From: Lachnospiraceae bacterium
GTDB lineage: Bacteria; Bacillota; Clostridia; Lachnospirales; Lachnospiraceae
Direction of reading: 5' to 3'
Length of the DNA: 64,000 bases
NCBI GenBank assembly: GCA_900753305.1
Contig: CAADYR010000164.1
Coordinates: 1-64,000 of the forward strand
The notes under the pieces were generated by a model. It was not told where the DNA came from, did not search any database, and saw only the letters and a program-made list of their open reading frames with translations. Both the position numbers and the translations under genes were made by a program. Positions 7,567 to 16,517 of this stretch are shown one piece after another. The first letter of the stretch is position 1, and the number at the start of each line of letters is the position of its first letter.

Positions 7567-7693
7567 TTTATCCACCTCCTGTCTGTAGTTCGATATCGCC
7601 TTACATTTATTATAACGAATGCCGTTTTCTTTTTTCTTCAACTTTTTTCTTTTTTTTCATAAAATATAGAAAAAGCTCAAAAGGAGCACTACT

Positions 7694-8599
7694 ATGTACC
7701 TTCTTGTCGGAATTCTGCTTCTCCTTGTCCTGTTCCTCTCACTTTTTCACCATCACCGTAAGAAAAAAATATGCAAAAGAATCTGTTCCATGTCCTGTGA
7801 GGAAAAGCTGGAACAAATCACCAGTCTGATCGAACCCTTTGGTTATTCCTACATTCCCTGTCTGGATATCTTCTCTACCACCATTGATGCCCCACAGCGT
7901 GCCTTTGGTTACACTGCACTTTATGATTACTATGCGCCTCGTTTCGATATGGTCTTTGACTGTCTGCCCATTTATTTTGACTATGCCGGTCGCACCTGGC
8001 TCATAGAACTCTGGAAGGGGCAATACGGTATCAATCTTGGCTGTGAAGTAGGGCTTTACAAAGCTGATTCCCTGGTTGCACAGTCCCAGCTTCGCACTAC
8101 TCTCTTCCACAGTATTGAAGATCAGGAAATGCTTCCAATCTCTATTGACCTTTTCTATCAAAATAGCCCTCTGGCACATATCTGCACCAGACACTGGTGG
8201 GCGACTGCCTTTGATATGGGAAACTATGCACAGCCTTATGATCTTTCCATGGAGGTCCGTATTACCTTCCCTAATATGTCAATGCTGGCTGCCTATGCCA
8301 ATGCTCTGGATACTTCTGGAAAATGCCTTTACCGGGTATGCGGTTTGCAGATCATGATTCATTTTGACTACTGTTCCTCTTGTCTGCTGTCCGGCATACA
8401 AAAATGGATCTGCCGCATTATTCAATGGAAGAATCGCCATATGTGTCATTTATTTATCTGGATAACCAAGCCGTTTACGACCTCTCTGGACCGTCTGCTG
8501 TGTCTGTATTTTTATCTTCCTGTTTCTATCCGCCTTTTGTTTCGTGATAAGAAACGACACAAATGTCACAAAAAATGTAAAAGGAAGTGTCGCTTATGA
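7694..8599 (+). CDS. DUF4474 protein, membrane-anchored
   Basis: A 301-residue protein with an N-terminal hydrophobic anchor (about 2-18) and a basic stop (HHHRKKK). The DUF4474 domain follows at about 40-215: EPFGYSYIPCLDIFSTTID, RAFGYTALYDYYA, PIYFDYAGRTWLIELWKGQY and GINLGCEVGLY are the family's usual signatures. A second hydrophobic/basic region ends the protein, with a Cys/Lys-rich tail. The function of the family is unknown. The last four bases overlap the metallophosphoesterase start region, so the two are translationally linked. ATG 7694 follows AAAGGAGC. Confidence 0.8.
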   Translation: MYLLVGILLLLVLFLSLFHHHRKKKICKRICSMSCEEKLEQITSLIEPFGYSYIPCLDIFSTTIDAPQRAFGYTALYDYYAPRFDMVFDCLPIYFDYAGRTWLIELWKGQYGINLGCEVGLYKADSLVAQSQLRTTLFHSIEDQEMLPISIDLFYQNSPLAHICTRHWWATAFDMGNYAQPYDLSMEVRITFPNMSMLAAYANALDTSGKCLYRVCGLQIMIHFDYCSSCLLSGIQKWICRIIQWKNRHMCHLFIWITKPFTTSLDRLLCLYFYLPVSIRLLFRDKKRHKCHKKCKRKCRL

Positions 8600-9447
8600 G
8601 AAATCTGTGCGACATAAGGCTGGATAAAAGCTTCCGTACTGCTCCGGTTCTTGCACTGACTCCCCACTCACGCATTGTACTGATCAGTGACTGTCATCGT
8701 GGTGTCGGTAACTCCAATGACAATTTTCTAAAGAATCAACACCTGTATTTTGCTGCATTGCAATCTTATTATAAACTGGGATTTACTTATATTGAACTGG
8801 GTGATGGCGATGAATTATGGGAGAACCGCAGTCTTGCTGCCATCCGCGAAATTCACGGCAACGTCTTCTGGCTTCTCTCCCTGTTTGCCAATGAAGATAG
8901 ACTGTATCAGCTCTATGGCAATCACGATCATGTGTTAAAAGGCAATTCTGAAATGCCGCATCTGGGAAGTCTGATTCTGAAAGTATGTGATTTTGATACC
9001 CAAGCTCCTTGTCTGGAATTTTACCTGACCCATGGACATCAGGCAGATATGCTTAACTCTACGTTATGGAGACTCTCACGTTTCCTTGTTCGTTACCTCT
9101 GGAAGCCGCTGGAACAAGTGGGTGTCCTTGACCCTACCAGCGCTGCCAGGAATTATAAGCGACGCAGTCAAAGTGAGAAACGTCTCTCACATTGGGCAAT
9201 CCATCATAACTGCTATCTTATTACAGGACATACTCACAGACCTGCTCTTGGTAACAACACCACCCATTATTTCAATACCGGAAGCTGTGTCCATCCTCGC
9301 TGCATCACCTGTATTGAAATCGAGAATGGAGCCATTACCCTCGTAAAATGGTCGATGGAAAGCAGACCGGACAATTCACTCTATGTCGCCAGAACACCGT
9401 TGGCAGGTCCTCTCTCATTCAAGGAACTAAGCCTTACTCCTTCCTGA
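8596..9447 (+). CDS. Metallophosphoesterase (calcineurin-like)
   Basis: A 283-residue phosphoesterase with the dinuclear-metal signatures ISDCHRG (D-x-H, about 33), ELGDGDELWE (GD-x2-E variant of GDxxD, about 69), YGNHD (about 110), THGHQ (about 148) and TGHTHRP (about 216). Its layout resembles UDP-2,3-diacylglucosamine hydrolase-like and related small phosphoesterases, but a lipid A role is not expected in a Gram-positive cell; the substrate is unknown. ATG 8596 is chosen because AAGGAAG lies eight bases before it. It partners with the DUF4474 gene and converges on the AraC regulator. Confidence 0.85.
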   Translation: MRNLCDIRLDKSFRTAPVLALTPHSRIVLISDCHRGVGNSNDNFLKNQHLYFAALQSYYKLGFTYIELGDGDELWENRSLAAIREIHGNVFWLLSLFANEDRLYQLYGNHDHVLKGNSEMPHLGSLILKVCDFDTQAPCLEFYLTHGHQADMLNSTLWRLSRFLVRYLWKPLEQVGVLDPTSAARNYKRRSQSEKRLSHWAIHHNCYLITGHTHRPALGNNTTHYFNTGSCVHPRCITCIEIENGAITLVKWSMESRPDNSLYVARTPLAGPLSFKELSLTPS

Positions 9448-10339
9448 CCTGCCCCGGTGTTACGCCGGTATATTTTTTAAATACACGACTGAAGTAATAG
9501 ACATCCCGAAACCCTGTCTGTGCTGCGATCTCCTCCATGGAATAGAAGCCTGTCATCAATAACTGTCTGGCACGTTCCACACGCACCGTATTCAGATAAT
9601 GAAATATCGTACTGCCTGTCCACTTCGTAAACTGTCTGTTCAGATAGTCAAAATGGTAGTGATACTTCTGCGACAGCATTTCTCCTGAAATTTCCTCCTG
9701 ATAAGAAGTATTCAGATAAGTGATCAACTGTGGAATCACCTCCCTGACCTTACCATGCACAGATACTGTCTTTTGATGTATATTATTCGCATAATCTGCC
9801 GCCTCTATCAATAGTAACTCCTGAAAAAGACATTCTGCCTGCATACGGTCATATGGCTCATGTCCCCTGAACAATTGCGTCATATTCCTTGCAATCTCCC
9901 TGCATCGAATTGCCTTGACCATCTCATCCATGTGATAATATTTGGGAATCCTGATATCCTTATCCTGCCTGCCAGTCTCAGCCCTACTCTGCTCTTTACC
10001 TTCTGTATCAGTATAGTCCCCTTCGGACATGCATCCTTTCCCACCAACACTCAGCTCCCTGATATCCTGTGAAAAATGCACATACAGGAAGTTACATACA
10101 GAAGTCCGATATCCCACATGCCTACGGGTAGGATCTAACAAAATACAGTCATTCTCCACCAGATGATATTCCCTTTCCCCTTCCCGAAGGTACATCTCCC
10201 CCTCCAGAATATAGTAGAAAATATACTCATGATACTGCCTGCTAAAATGAATATACGGCGGCTTCACATGCGCAATATCCGTCATGGAAACCCTTGGCAT
10301 ATTCCCCGCATTTATCTCAAATACAACGCTATTTTCCAA
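9434..10339 (-). CDS. AraC family transcriptional regulator
   Basis: A 301-residue regulator. The N-terminal half is cupin-like (YILEGEMYLREGEREYHLVENDCILLDPTRRHVGY, in pieces) and probably binds a small sugar-like ligand. The C-terminal about 100 residues hold two helix-turn-helix motifs, with HFDYLNRQFTKWTGSTIFHY and the classic MEEIAAQTGFRDVYYFSRVF followed by KKYTGVTPGQVRK. It is transcribed convergently with the phosphoesterase; its own upstream region is the long intergenic stretch before the MATE gene. No sugar-transport or hydrolase target is adjacent, so its regulon cannot be named. Confidence 0.9.
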   Translation of the reverse strand: MENSVVFEINAGNMPRVSMTDIAHVKPPYIHFSRQYHEYIFYYILEGEMYLREGEREYHLVENDCILLDPTRRHVGYRTSVCNFLYVHFSQDIRELSVGGKGCMSEGDYTDTEGKEQSRAETGRQDKDIRIPKYYHMDEMVKAIRCREIARNMTQLFRGHEPYDRMQAECLFQELLLIEAADYANNIHQKTVSVHGKVREVIPQLITYLNTSYQEEISGEMLSQKYHYHFDYLNRQFTKWTGSTIFHYLNTVRVERARQLLMTGFYSMEEIAAQTGFRDVYYFSRVFKKYTGVTPGQVRKE

Positions 10340-10745
10340 ATATATCCCACTCCCTTATCCATTATAAACATTGTATTTATCCAAATTCTATATGCAACTT
10401 GCATAGCCCCATTGAATAATAAGAAATATTACAACTCTTCAACTCCCATACCCAAAATCACTGTTTCACAATTAAATTCAAATAATAAGTTTACTAATTG
10501 CCTGCTTATTATGTTCCCTTCACTCCATATGCATCAAATATACCTGTTCTCAAGCATATTATGATACAATCTCCTATTGCTAAATAACTACAATAATTAT
10601 ACTCCACAAAGTCGCTAAAGTACAAATGCAAATCACTATCTTATATTGTATATCCTCCATAACTACCTAAAATATAATATAAACACAATGATGCCAGCGA
10701 ATTGTTCCTGACTATGTTAGTTTAGACCTTTTGCCCCTGGCATCA
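10340..10745. other. AT-rich intergenic region, divergent promoters expected
   Basis: No convincing gene. It should hold the divergent promoters of the AraC gene and of the MATE gene. A weak plus-strand candidate is TTGTAT...TAAAAT around 10650-10675. A 9-bp inverted repeat TGATGCCAG (10689-10697) and CTGGCATCA (10737-10745) lies next to the palindromic element that starts at 10746. Confidence 0.4.
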
Positions 10746-10966
10746 CGCAATTACGAAACGCCTTATTCCAGATACAGAATTGCGCTGACTTCACCATGCA
10801 TAAGCAGGCATTCTGCAGCCGTCGGTACTTGGTGCGCAAAGCCGAAGGCACATGCACACTTGTGTACCGCTACGAGCTGCAGCATAGCGAGAGCGTGCCT
10901 GTGTTGCATGGTGAAATCAGCACAATTCGTCACTCTCTTTATCCCCCCCGTTTCGCAAAAATCAGA
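10746..10966 (+). repeat. Palindromic leader element, copy 2 (long form)
   Basis: Shares CGAAACGC...TATTC...GATACAGAATTG, ATGCATAAGCAGGCATT and CACAATTCGT with the element at 1905-2011. The main stem pairs GAATTGCGCTGACTTCACC and following bases (from about 10772) with the complement ending CACAATTC near 10929, 21 of 23 positions matching. The interior has nested stems, including GGTAC/GTACC and GCTGCAG pairs, absent from copy 1. It ends about 27 bases before the MATE start codon. Base composition is higher in GC than the surrounding DNA. Confidence 0.7.
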
Positions 10967-10992
10967 AAACATTACAATGGAGGTCTTCACCC

Positions 10993-12327
10993 ATGAAGGA
11001 TATGACACAGGGTAATCCTACCCGACTTATTATTTCATTTGCAATTCCCATGCTGATCGGCAATATCTTTCAGCAAATCTATAATGTAGCCGACACCATC
11101 ATTGTAGGTCGTTTTCTCGGTGCCAGCGCACTTGCAGGTGTCGGCAGCACGGGAACTCTGACCTGCTTTCTTACTGCTCTGGTCATCGGACTGTGCAATG
11201 GCGCCGGTCTGGTTGCTGCCCAGTGCTTTGGCTGTCGCAATACAGAGAAATTAAAACAGGTCATTGTTGCCCTGATCTGGACTGCCGGAAGCCTGACTAT
11301 TGTTGTCTCTCTGCTTGGTATCTTCTGTTCCAGATTTTTTCTGAAATTACTGAGTGTTCCCGAAGATGTCATGGATTACTCTGTAACCTACCTTAGAATC
11401 ATATACAGCTTCGTAATCGGCAGTGTCATTTATAACGGAACTGCCTCCCTGCTTAGAAGCACCGGAGATTCCAAAACACCTCTCTATGCTGTTATTGCTT
11501 CATCCCTAGTCAATATATGTCTGGATCTTTTCTTTATTCTGGCATGCGATCTTGGGGTGGCAGGAGCCGCTTATGCAACCATACTTTCCCAATGTATGTC
11601 TGCATCTGTCTGCATAATCAGTCTGTATCGCAAACGTAAGGAACTTGGCATTACCAATCTCAACTGGCATGCAGACCGAAATAATGTGCTTCTGATCATA
11701 AAGACTGGATTTCCCTCTGCTTTTCAATCCTGTATGATCTCTCTGGGCGGCATGAGTGTACAACGACTGGTCAACTCCTATGGTTCTTCTGTTATGGCTG
11801 CTTATGTGGCTGCCAACCGTATCGACAGTGTAGCCATTCAGGTCATTGTGTCTATCGGTACTGCACTCTCTGTATTTACCGGTCAAAACATGGGACAGAA
11901 CAATTTTGCCCGTATTCATGAAGGACTGCGTAAGACCCTGACAATGATGATGGTGGCAAGTATCTCTATTGCCATCTGTGTGCTGCTGTTCCGCTATCCA
12001 CTCATGAAGCTATTTCTGGACGAGAGCAGCGCAGGAGATGCCATACAAATAGGCGCCACCTATCTCTCGATTATTGGTGTCGCCTATGTGATTGCCGGTA
12101 TTATGCAAAGTTATCAGAATGTGATCCGTGGTTCAGGTGATGTCAATACCTGTATGGTAGCCGGGCTTACTGAACTGGCTGGCAGAATTGTATTTGCCTA
12201 CCTGCTCTCTTCCCTGATCGGTTCCACGGGTATCTGGATCGCCACACCACTCTCCTGGAGCTGTGGTTGTGTTATTCCTGTTATCCGCTACTATTCCGGC
12301 AAATGGAAGTCTAAGAAATTAGTGTGA
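10993..12327 (+). CDS. MATE family efflux transporter
   Basis: A 444-residue multidrug and toxin extrusion protein with about 12 hydrophobic spans arranged as two homologous halves. The N-terminus MKDMTQGNPTRLIISFAIPM and the following QQIYNVADTIIVGRFLGASA are the typical DinF/NorM-like start (FQ-x-YN-x-D-x-IVG). The second half contains GFPSAFQSCMISLGGM and a GTALSVFTGQNMGQNN segment. It is expected to export cationic drugs or metabolites by sodium or proton antiport; the substrate is unknown. The AGGTC-type ribosome-binding site follows the palindromic element, whose hairpins could lie in its leader. Confidence 0.9.
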   Translation: MKDMTQGNPTRLIISFAIPMLIGNIFQQIYNVADTIIVGRFLGASALAGVGSTGTLTCFLTALVIGLCNGAGLVAAQCFGCRNTEKLKQVIVALIWTAGSLTIVVSLLGIFCSRFFLKLLSVPEDVMDYSVTYLRIIYSFVIGSVIYNGTASLLRSTGDSKTPLYAVIASSLVNICLDLFFILACDLGVAGAAYATILSQCMSASVCIISLYRKRKELGITNLNWHADRNNVLLIIKTGFPSAFQSCMISLGGMSVQRLVNSYGSSVMAAYVAANRIDSVAIQVIVSIGTALSVFTGQNMGQNNFARIHEGLRKTLTMMMVASISIAICVLLFRYPLMKLFLDESSAGDAIQIGATYLSIIGVAYVIAGIMQSYQNVIRGSGDVNTCMVAGLTELAGRIVFAYLLSSLIGSTGIWIATPLSWSCGCVIPVIRYYSGKWKSKKLV

Positions 12328-12337
12328 AAACCTACCC

Positions 12338-12826
12338 TCAATTTGCCCGAATAACACCACAGCCTATCCTGGCGCCGGAATTACCTGACGGCTGTGTCAT
12401 AAAATCATCCGGCATCGCATGAATGATCACACTGCGCCCCATAATATCAGGTAACTTGAATCTTTTATCATAGAAAGCAGTCCACGCATAACCCTGATTT
12501 CCCATTAAGGCAACCATATCGCCTGTATGCTGTGGATGAAGCTGTGGCGTCTGGCTGTAGTGTTCTCCCGCCAGATCAAAAGGCGGTGTACAGTTGCCAT
12601 TTTCATGAATATGCATTGCATAGAAATTACTGGAACCGGGTGTGGTAATATTGGGCAGCCCGAATATCTCTGCCTCCACCAGCATTCCTTCATAAGGAGT
12701 CTTAAAGAATTTCACAGAACCTCCAAGTCTTGGATTGTCCTCGTTTCCCCGTATCCATGCCACTGCCACAGGTGTATTCCTTTGTAGGATATCCTGAAAA
12801 ATATCAGCAGGTGTTGTATTGTTCAT
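12338..12826 (-). CDS. Cu/Zn superoxide dismutase family protein, cytosolic
   Basis: A 162-residue protein with the SodC fold signatures. MHIHENGNC supplies His72 and His74 and Cys79. GEHY gives His89, LHPQHTGD gives His97, His100 and Asp103, IIHAMPDD gives His136, and GARIGCGVI gives Cys156. These correspond to the copper ligands, the bridging histidine, the zinc ligands and the structural disulphide. The loop between the zinc ligands is much shorter than in the usual periplasmic enzymes. There is no signal peptide or lipobox, so it appears cytosolic, unusual for this family. Activity is likely but should not be assumed. Confidence 0.85.
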   Translation of the reverse strand: MNNTTPADIFQDILQRNTPVAVAWIRGNEDNPRLGGSVKFFKTPYEGMLVEAEIFGLPNITTPGSSNFYAMHIHENGNCTPPFDLAGEHYSQTPQLHPQHTGDMVALMGNQGYAWTAFYDKRFKLPDIMGRSVIIHAMPDDFMTQPSGNSGARIGCGVIRAN

Positions 12827-12862
12827 ATGATGAATACCTTTTTCTTTTTATTCTATGCATGC

Positions 12863-12895
12863 AAAAGGCAGCAAGTGTATGGCCTGCTGCCTTTT
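12863..12895 (-). terminator. Terminator of ileS
   Basis: On the minus strand AAAAGGCAGCA pairs with TGCTGCCTTTT around an 11-base loop, just downstream of the ileS stop. Arms are at 12885-12895 and 12863-12873. Confidence 0.8.
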
Positions 12896-12913
12896 ATCCA
12901 AAATACTATTTAA

Positions 12914-15900
12914 TTACAGTCTTTCAACGCCAATCGTTACGTTCTCACCATTGACATTCCAATCCTTGGTATGTGTACCACCTGCTGTATATGCAAATGC
13001 ATCAGCCAGTACCTTCTCCTCAATGGATTTCTCATTCTTCTCTACAACAGCAGCGATTCTGTCATTACCACTGATGTATACCTTGATATGATCCATTACT
13101 TCGAAGCCTGAATCCTTACGCATAGTCTGAATCTTACTGATGACTTCGTATACAAAACCTTCTTCAATCAACTCTTCTGTCAGGTTTGTATCCAGTACAA
13201 CAGTTACTGTGTTGTCGGCTTCTGTTACATAGCCTTCCTTCTGAGAGATATCGATCAACAGATCTTCTTCAGCAAGCTTTACTTCTGTACCGTTTACATC
13301 AAATGTGATGAAGCCGTTGGCTTTCAACTCATCCATAGCTGCATTACCATCAATAGAGGCAAGTGTCTTCTGGATGCCGCCTAACTGCTTACCATACTTA
13401 GGACCTACTGTACGAAGCTGTGGCTTGAAGGTATAAGTTGTAAAGTCTCTTACATCATCTGTAAAGACAACCTTCTTTACATTCAATTCATCTTCAATAA
13501 TCTCCTGATAGAACTCACTTAATGTGAAAGGAGCCTTGATGAACATTGTGCTGATCGGCTGACGATTCTTGATGTTCGCTGTATTTCTGCAGGCACGTCC
13601 CATAACAACTACTTTCAATACGGCTTCCATATCCTCTTCCAGCTTCTTATCTACGAACTTCTCATTTACAATCGGGAAGTCGCACAGATGAATACTTTCA
13701 GGAGCATTCTTGTCGATGCTTCTTACCAGGTTCTGATAGATATCTTCTGTCATGAAAGGAATCATAGGTGCTGCTGCCTTGGAGATTGTAACCAGTGCTG
13801 TATAAAGAGTCATATAAGCATTGATCTTATCCTGCTCCATGCCTTTTGCCCAGAAACGCTCACGGCTTCTTCTGACATACCAGTTACTCATCTCATCTAC
13901 GAACTCCTGTAATGCTCTTGCAGCTTCAGGAATTCTGTAATGATCCAGATTATCATCAACCTCTCCAACTACTGTATTCAGCTTGGAAAGTAACCATTTA
14001 TCCATTACAGGAAGTTTATCATAATCCAGTGTATATTTTGTTGCATCGAAGTTATCAATGTTTGCATACAGTACAAAGAATGCATAAGTGTTCCACAGAG
14101 TACCCATGAACTTACGCTGTCCTTCCTGTACAGCCTTACCATGGAAACGGTTAGGAAGCCATGGAGCGGAGTTGATATAGAAGTACCAACGGATTGCATC
14201 TGCACCATACTGACCCAGTGCTTCGAAAGGATCTACGGCATTTCCCTTGGACTTGGACATCTTCTGTCCGTTCTCATCCTGAACATGTCCCAGAACGATA
14301 ACATTTTCATAAGGAGCCTTGTTGAACAACAGAGTAGACTCTGCCATCAGAGAGTGGAACCATCCACGGGTCTGGTCAACTGCTTCTGAAATGAACTGTG
14401 CTGGGAACTGCTTCTCGAATACTTCCTTATTTTCAAAAGGATAATGATGCTGCGCAAAAGGCATTGCACCTGAGTCGAACCAGCAGTCAAGTACCTCCGG
14501 TACACGCTTCATTGTCTTGCCACACTCAGGACAAGGGAAGGTTACTTCATCAATATATGGTCTGTGAAGCTCTACCTTGGCTGCATCAGGATTACCGCTG
14601 CGCTCTGCCAGTTCTGCTCTGCTGCCGATACATTCTCTGTGTCCACATTCACATTCCCAGATATTGAGCGGAGTACCCCAGTAACGGTTACGGGAAATCG
14701 CCCAGTCCTGAATATTCTCAAGCCAGTTGCCGAAACGTCCCTTACCGATGGATTCAGGAATCCAGTTTACTGTATTATTGTTACGGATCAGATCATCCTT
14801 CACTGCTGTTTCCTTAATATACCAGGACTCTCTTGCATAATAGATAAGAGGTGTGTCACATCTCCAGCAATGAGGATATTCATGTTCGAATTTGGGAGCA
14901 TCAAAGAGCTGTCCCTTGGACTCCAGGTCTTTTAATACTTCAGGGTCTGCTTTCTTTACAAATAATCCGGCAAAAGGTGTTTCCTTAGTCAATTCGCCCT
15001 TGCCATCTACGAACTGTACGAATGGCAGGTCATAATTACGTCCAACATTGGCATCATCTTCACCAAATGCAGGCGCAATATGAACGATACCAGTACCATC
15101 TGTCATTGTGACATAAGTGTCACAGGTAACGAAAAAGCCCTTCTTATTCTGCTTATCTGCACACTCTTTTGCACATGCGTAGAGTGGTTCATATTCTTTG
15201 TATTCCAAATCCTTACCTGTGTAAGTCTCTAATACTTCATATGCTTTCTGACCTTCTTCTGTTGCCAGCTTGCCTAATACCTTATCAGCCAGTGCCTGTG
15301 CCAGATAGTAAGTATAACCATCCGCAGCCTTTACTTTTACATAAGTATCATTCGGGTTCACACAGAGTGCAACGTTACTTGGCAGTGTCCATGGAGTTGT
15401 TGTCCATACCAGGAAGTATGCATCTTCTCCTGTTGCCTTGAATCTTGCGATTGCGGAACGCTCTTTTACAGTTTTATATCCCTGGGATACTTCTGCAGAA
15501 GACAGAGGAGTACCACAACGAGGACAGTAAGGAACGATCTTGAATCCCTTGTATAATAAGCCTTTGTTCCAGATCTCTTTCAGAGCCCACCACTCAGACT
15601 CGATGAAATTATCATCATAAGTTACATATGGGTTATCCATATCAGCCCAGAAACCTACTGTGCCTGAGAAATCTTCCCACATTCCCTTATATTTCCATAC
15701 GGATTCCTTACATTTCTTAATGAAAGGCTCCATACCGTACTCTTCGATCTGCTCTTTACCATTCAGTCCTAAGAGCTTCTCTACTTCCAGTTCCACAGGA
15801 AGACCATGTGTATCCCATCCTGCTTTACGTGGAACCATATAGCCCTTCATTGTTCTGTATCTTGGAATCATATCCTTAATAACACGTGTCAATACGTGTC

Positions 15901-16069
15901 CGATATGTGGTTTACCGTTTGCTGTTGGCGGTCCGTCATAGAAGGTATATGTTTCACCTTCCTTACGATTTTCCATACTCTTCTTAAAAATATCATTGTC
16001 TTTCCAGAACTTTTCGACATTCTTCTCTCTGTCCACAAAGTTCATATCTGCTGATACTTTCTGATACAT
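12914..16069 (-). CDS. ileS: Isoleucyl-tRNA synthetase
   Basis: A 1,051-residue class I synthetase that charges tRNA-Ile. The HIGH motif is PHIGH at residues 54-58 within YDGPPTANGKPHIGHVL; KMSKS is GQKMSKSKGN near 603. The editing (CP1) domain lies at about 195-400 and includes VWTTTPWTLPSN. The anticodon-binding and C-terminal regions follow. The length and CP1 style (YCPRCGTPLSSAEVSQGYK) resemble the eukaryote-like type 2 IleRS, often less sensitive to mupirocin, but that is a family inference. ATG 16069 follows GGAGG. The gene is monocistronic behind a T-box leader and ends in its own terminator. Confidence 0.97.
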   Translation of the reverse strand: MYQKVSADMNFVDREKNVEKFWKDNDIFKKSMENRKEGETYTFYDGPPTANGKPHIGHVLTRVIKDMIPRYRTMKGYMVPRKAGWDTHGLPVELEVEKLLGLNGKEQIEEYGMEPFIKKCKESVWKYKGMWEDFSGTVGFWADMDNPYVTYDDNFIESEWWALKEIWNKGLLYKGFKIVPYCPRCGTPLSSAEVSQGYKTVKERSAIARFKATGEDAYFLVWTTTPWTLPSNVALCVNPNDTYVKVKAADGYTYYLAQALADKVLGKLATEEGQKAYEVLETYTGKDLEYKEYEPLYACAKECADKQNKKGFFVTCDTYVTMTDGTGIVHIAPAFGEDDANVGRNYDLPFVQFVDGKGELTKETPFAGLFVKKADPEVLKDLESKGQLFDAPKFEHEYPHCWRCDTPLIYYARESWYIKETAVKDDLIRNNNTVNWIPESIGKGRFGNWLENIQDWAISRNRYWGTPLNIWECECGHRECIGSRAELAERSGNPDAAKVELHRPYIDEVTFPCPECGKTMKRVPEVLDCWFDSGAMPFAQHHYPFENKEVFEKQFPAQFISEAVDQTRGWFHSLMAESTLLFNKAPYENVIVLGHVQDENGQKMSKSKGNAVDPFEALGQYGADAIRWYFYINSAPWLPNRFHGKAVQEGQRKFMGTLWNTYAFFVLYANIDNFDATKYTLDYDKLPVMDKWLLSKLNTVVGEVDDNLDHYRIPEAARALQEFVDEMSNWYVRRSRERFWAKGMEQDKINAYMTLYTALVTISKAAAPMIPFMTEDIYQNLVRSIDKNAPESIHLCDFPIVNEKFVDKKLEEDMEAVLKVVVMGRACRNTANIKNRQPISTMFIKAPFTLSEFYQEIIEDELNVKKVVFTDDVRDFTTYTFKPQLRTVGPKYGKQLGGIQKTLASIDGNAAMDELKANGFITFDVNGTEVKLAEEDLLIDISQKEGYVTEADNTVTVVLDTNLTEELIEEGFVYEVISKIQTMRKDSGFEVMDHIKVYISGNDRIAAVVEKNEKSIEEKVLADAFAYTAGGTHTKDWNVNGENVTIGVERL

Positions 16070-16099
16070 GTTGTTACCTCCATTTTTGATTATCTTCCG

Positions 16100-16365
16100 C
16101 GCAAAAAAAGGCTCCGTCCTGTAAATAGGACGAGAGCCTTACAATCGTTATACCACCTATTACAAGTGTACTCCATCATAAATGATGTTCATACCCGTTC
16201 CCTGTAACGTAGGAAAGACGGCATTGCTTACTTATTACTTTCTACTAACTTTCAGCTCTGCGACTCAGGAGTGATTTTCATTCATCAGCTACTTGCATCG
16301 GTTCTCACCTGCTCCGACTCTCTGAGGCGTTCACTCATAAATTACTGTCTCCGTCATGGTCTTTT
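16100..16365 (-). promoter_or_regulatory. T-box riboswitch controlling ileS (Ile specifier)
   Basis: Read on the minus strand, the leader shows stem I elements AGAGAGTCGG and GGTGAGAACC (about 16325-16301), then a specifier region GAAAATCACTCC whose ATC (16275-16273) is an isoleucine codon. The T-box core AATAGGTGGTATAACG (about 16162-16147) carries the GGTGG that pairs with the tRNA acceptor end. A terminator hairpin follows. Uncharged tRNA-Ile would stabilise the antiterminator and allow ileS transcription. Confidence 0.92.
16103..16141 (-). terminator. T-box regulated terminator
   Basis: AGGCTC-T-CGTCCT pairs with AGGACG-GAGCCT (minus strand) around a short loop and runs into seven or more T residues. 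It competes with the antiterminator formed by the T-box core just upstream. Confidence 0.9.
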
Positions 16366-16404
16366 CTTTTTCATTACAACACTACCATGTGCCATATATG
16401 ATAT

Positions 16405-16433
16405 AGTATACGCACATCCAATTATGGTGTCAA
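16405..16433 (-). promoter_or_regulatory. Promoter of the ileS leader
   Basis: Minus-strand TTGACA (16433-16428), a 17-base spacer and TATACT (16410-16405). It predicts a start near 16398, about 330 bases before the ileS start codon, leaving room for the entire T-box. Confidence 0.8.
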
Positions 16434-16517
16434 GCAGTTTTCTACAGTATATTCTCTTAGTTTTGTCCGCTTTTCCATATACTTTTTCTGCTACCTTGTC
16501 CGTTTTTCCATGTGTTC

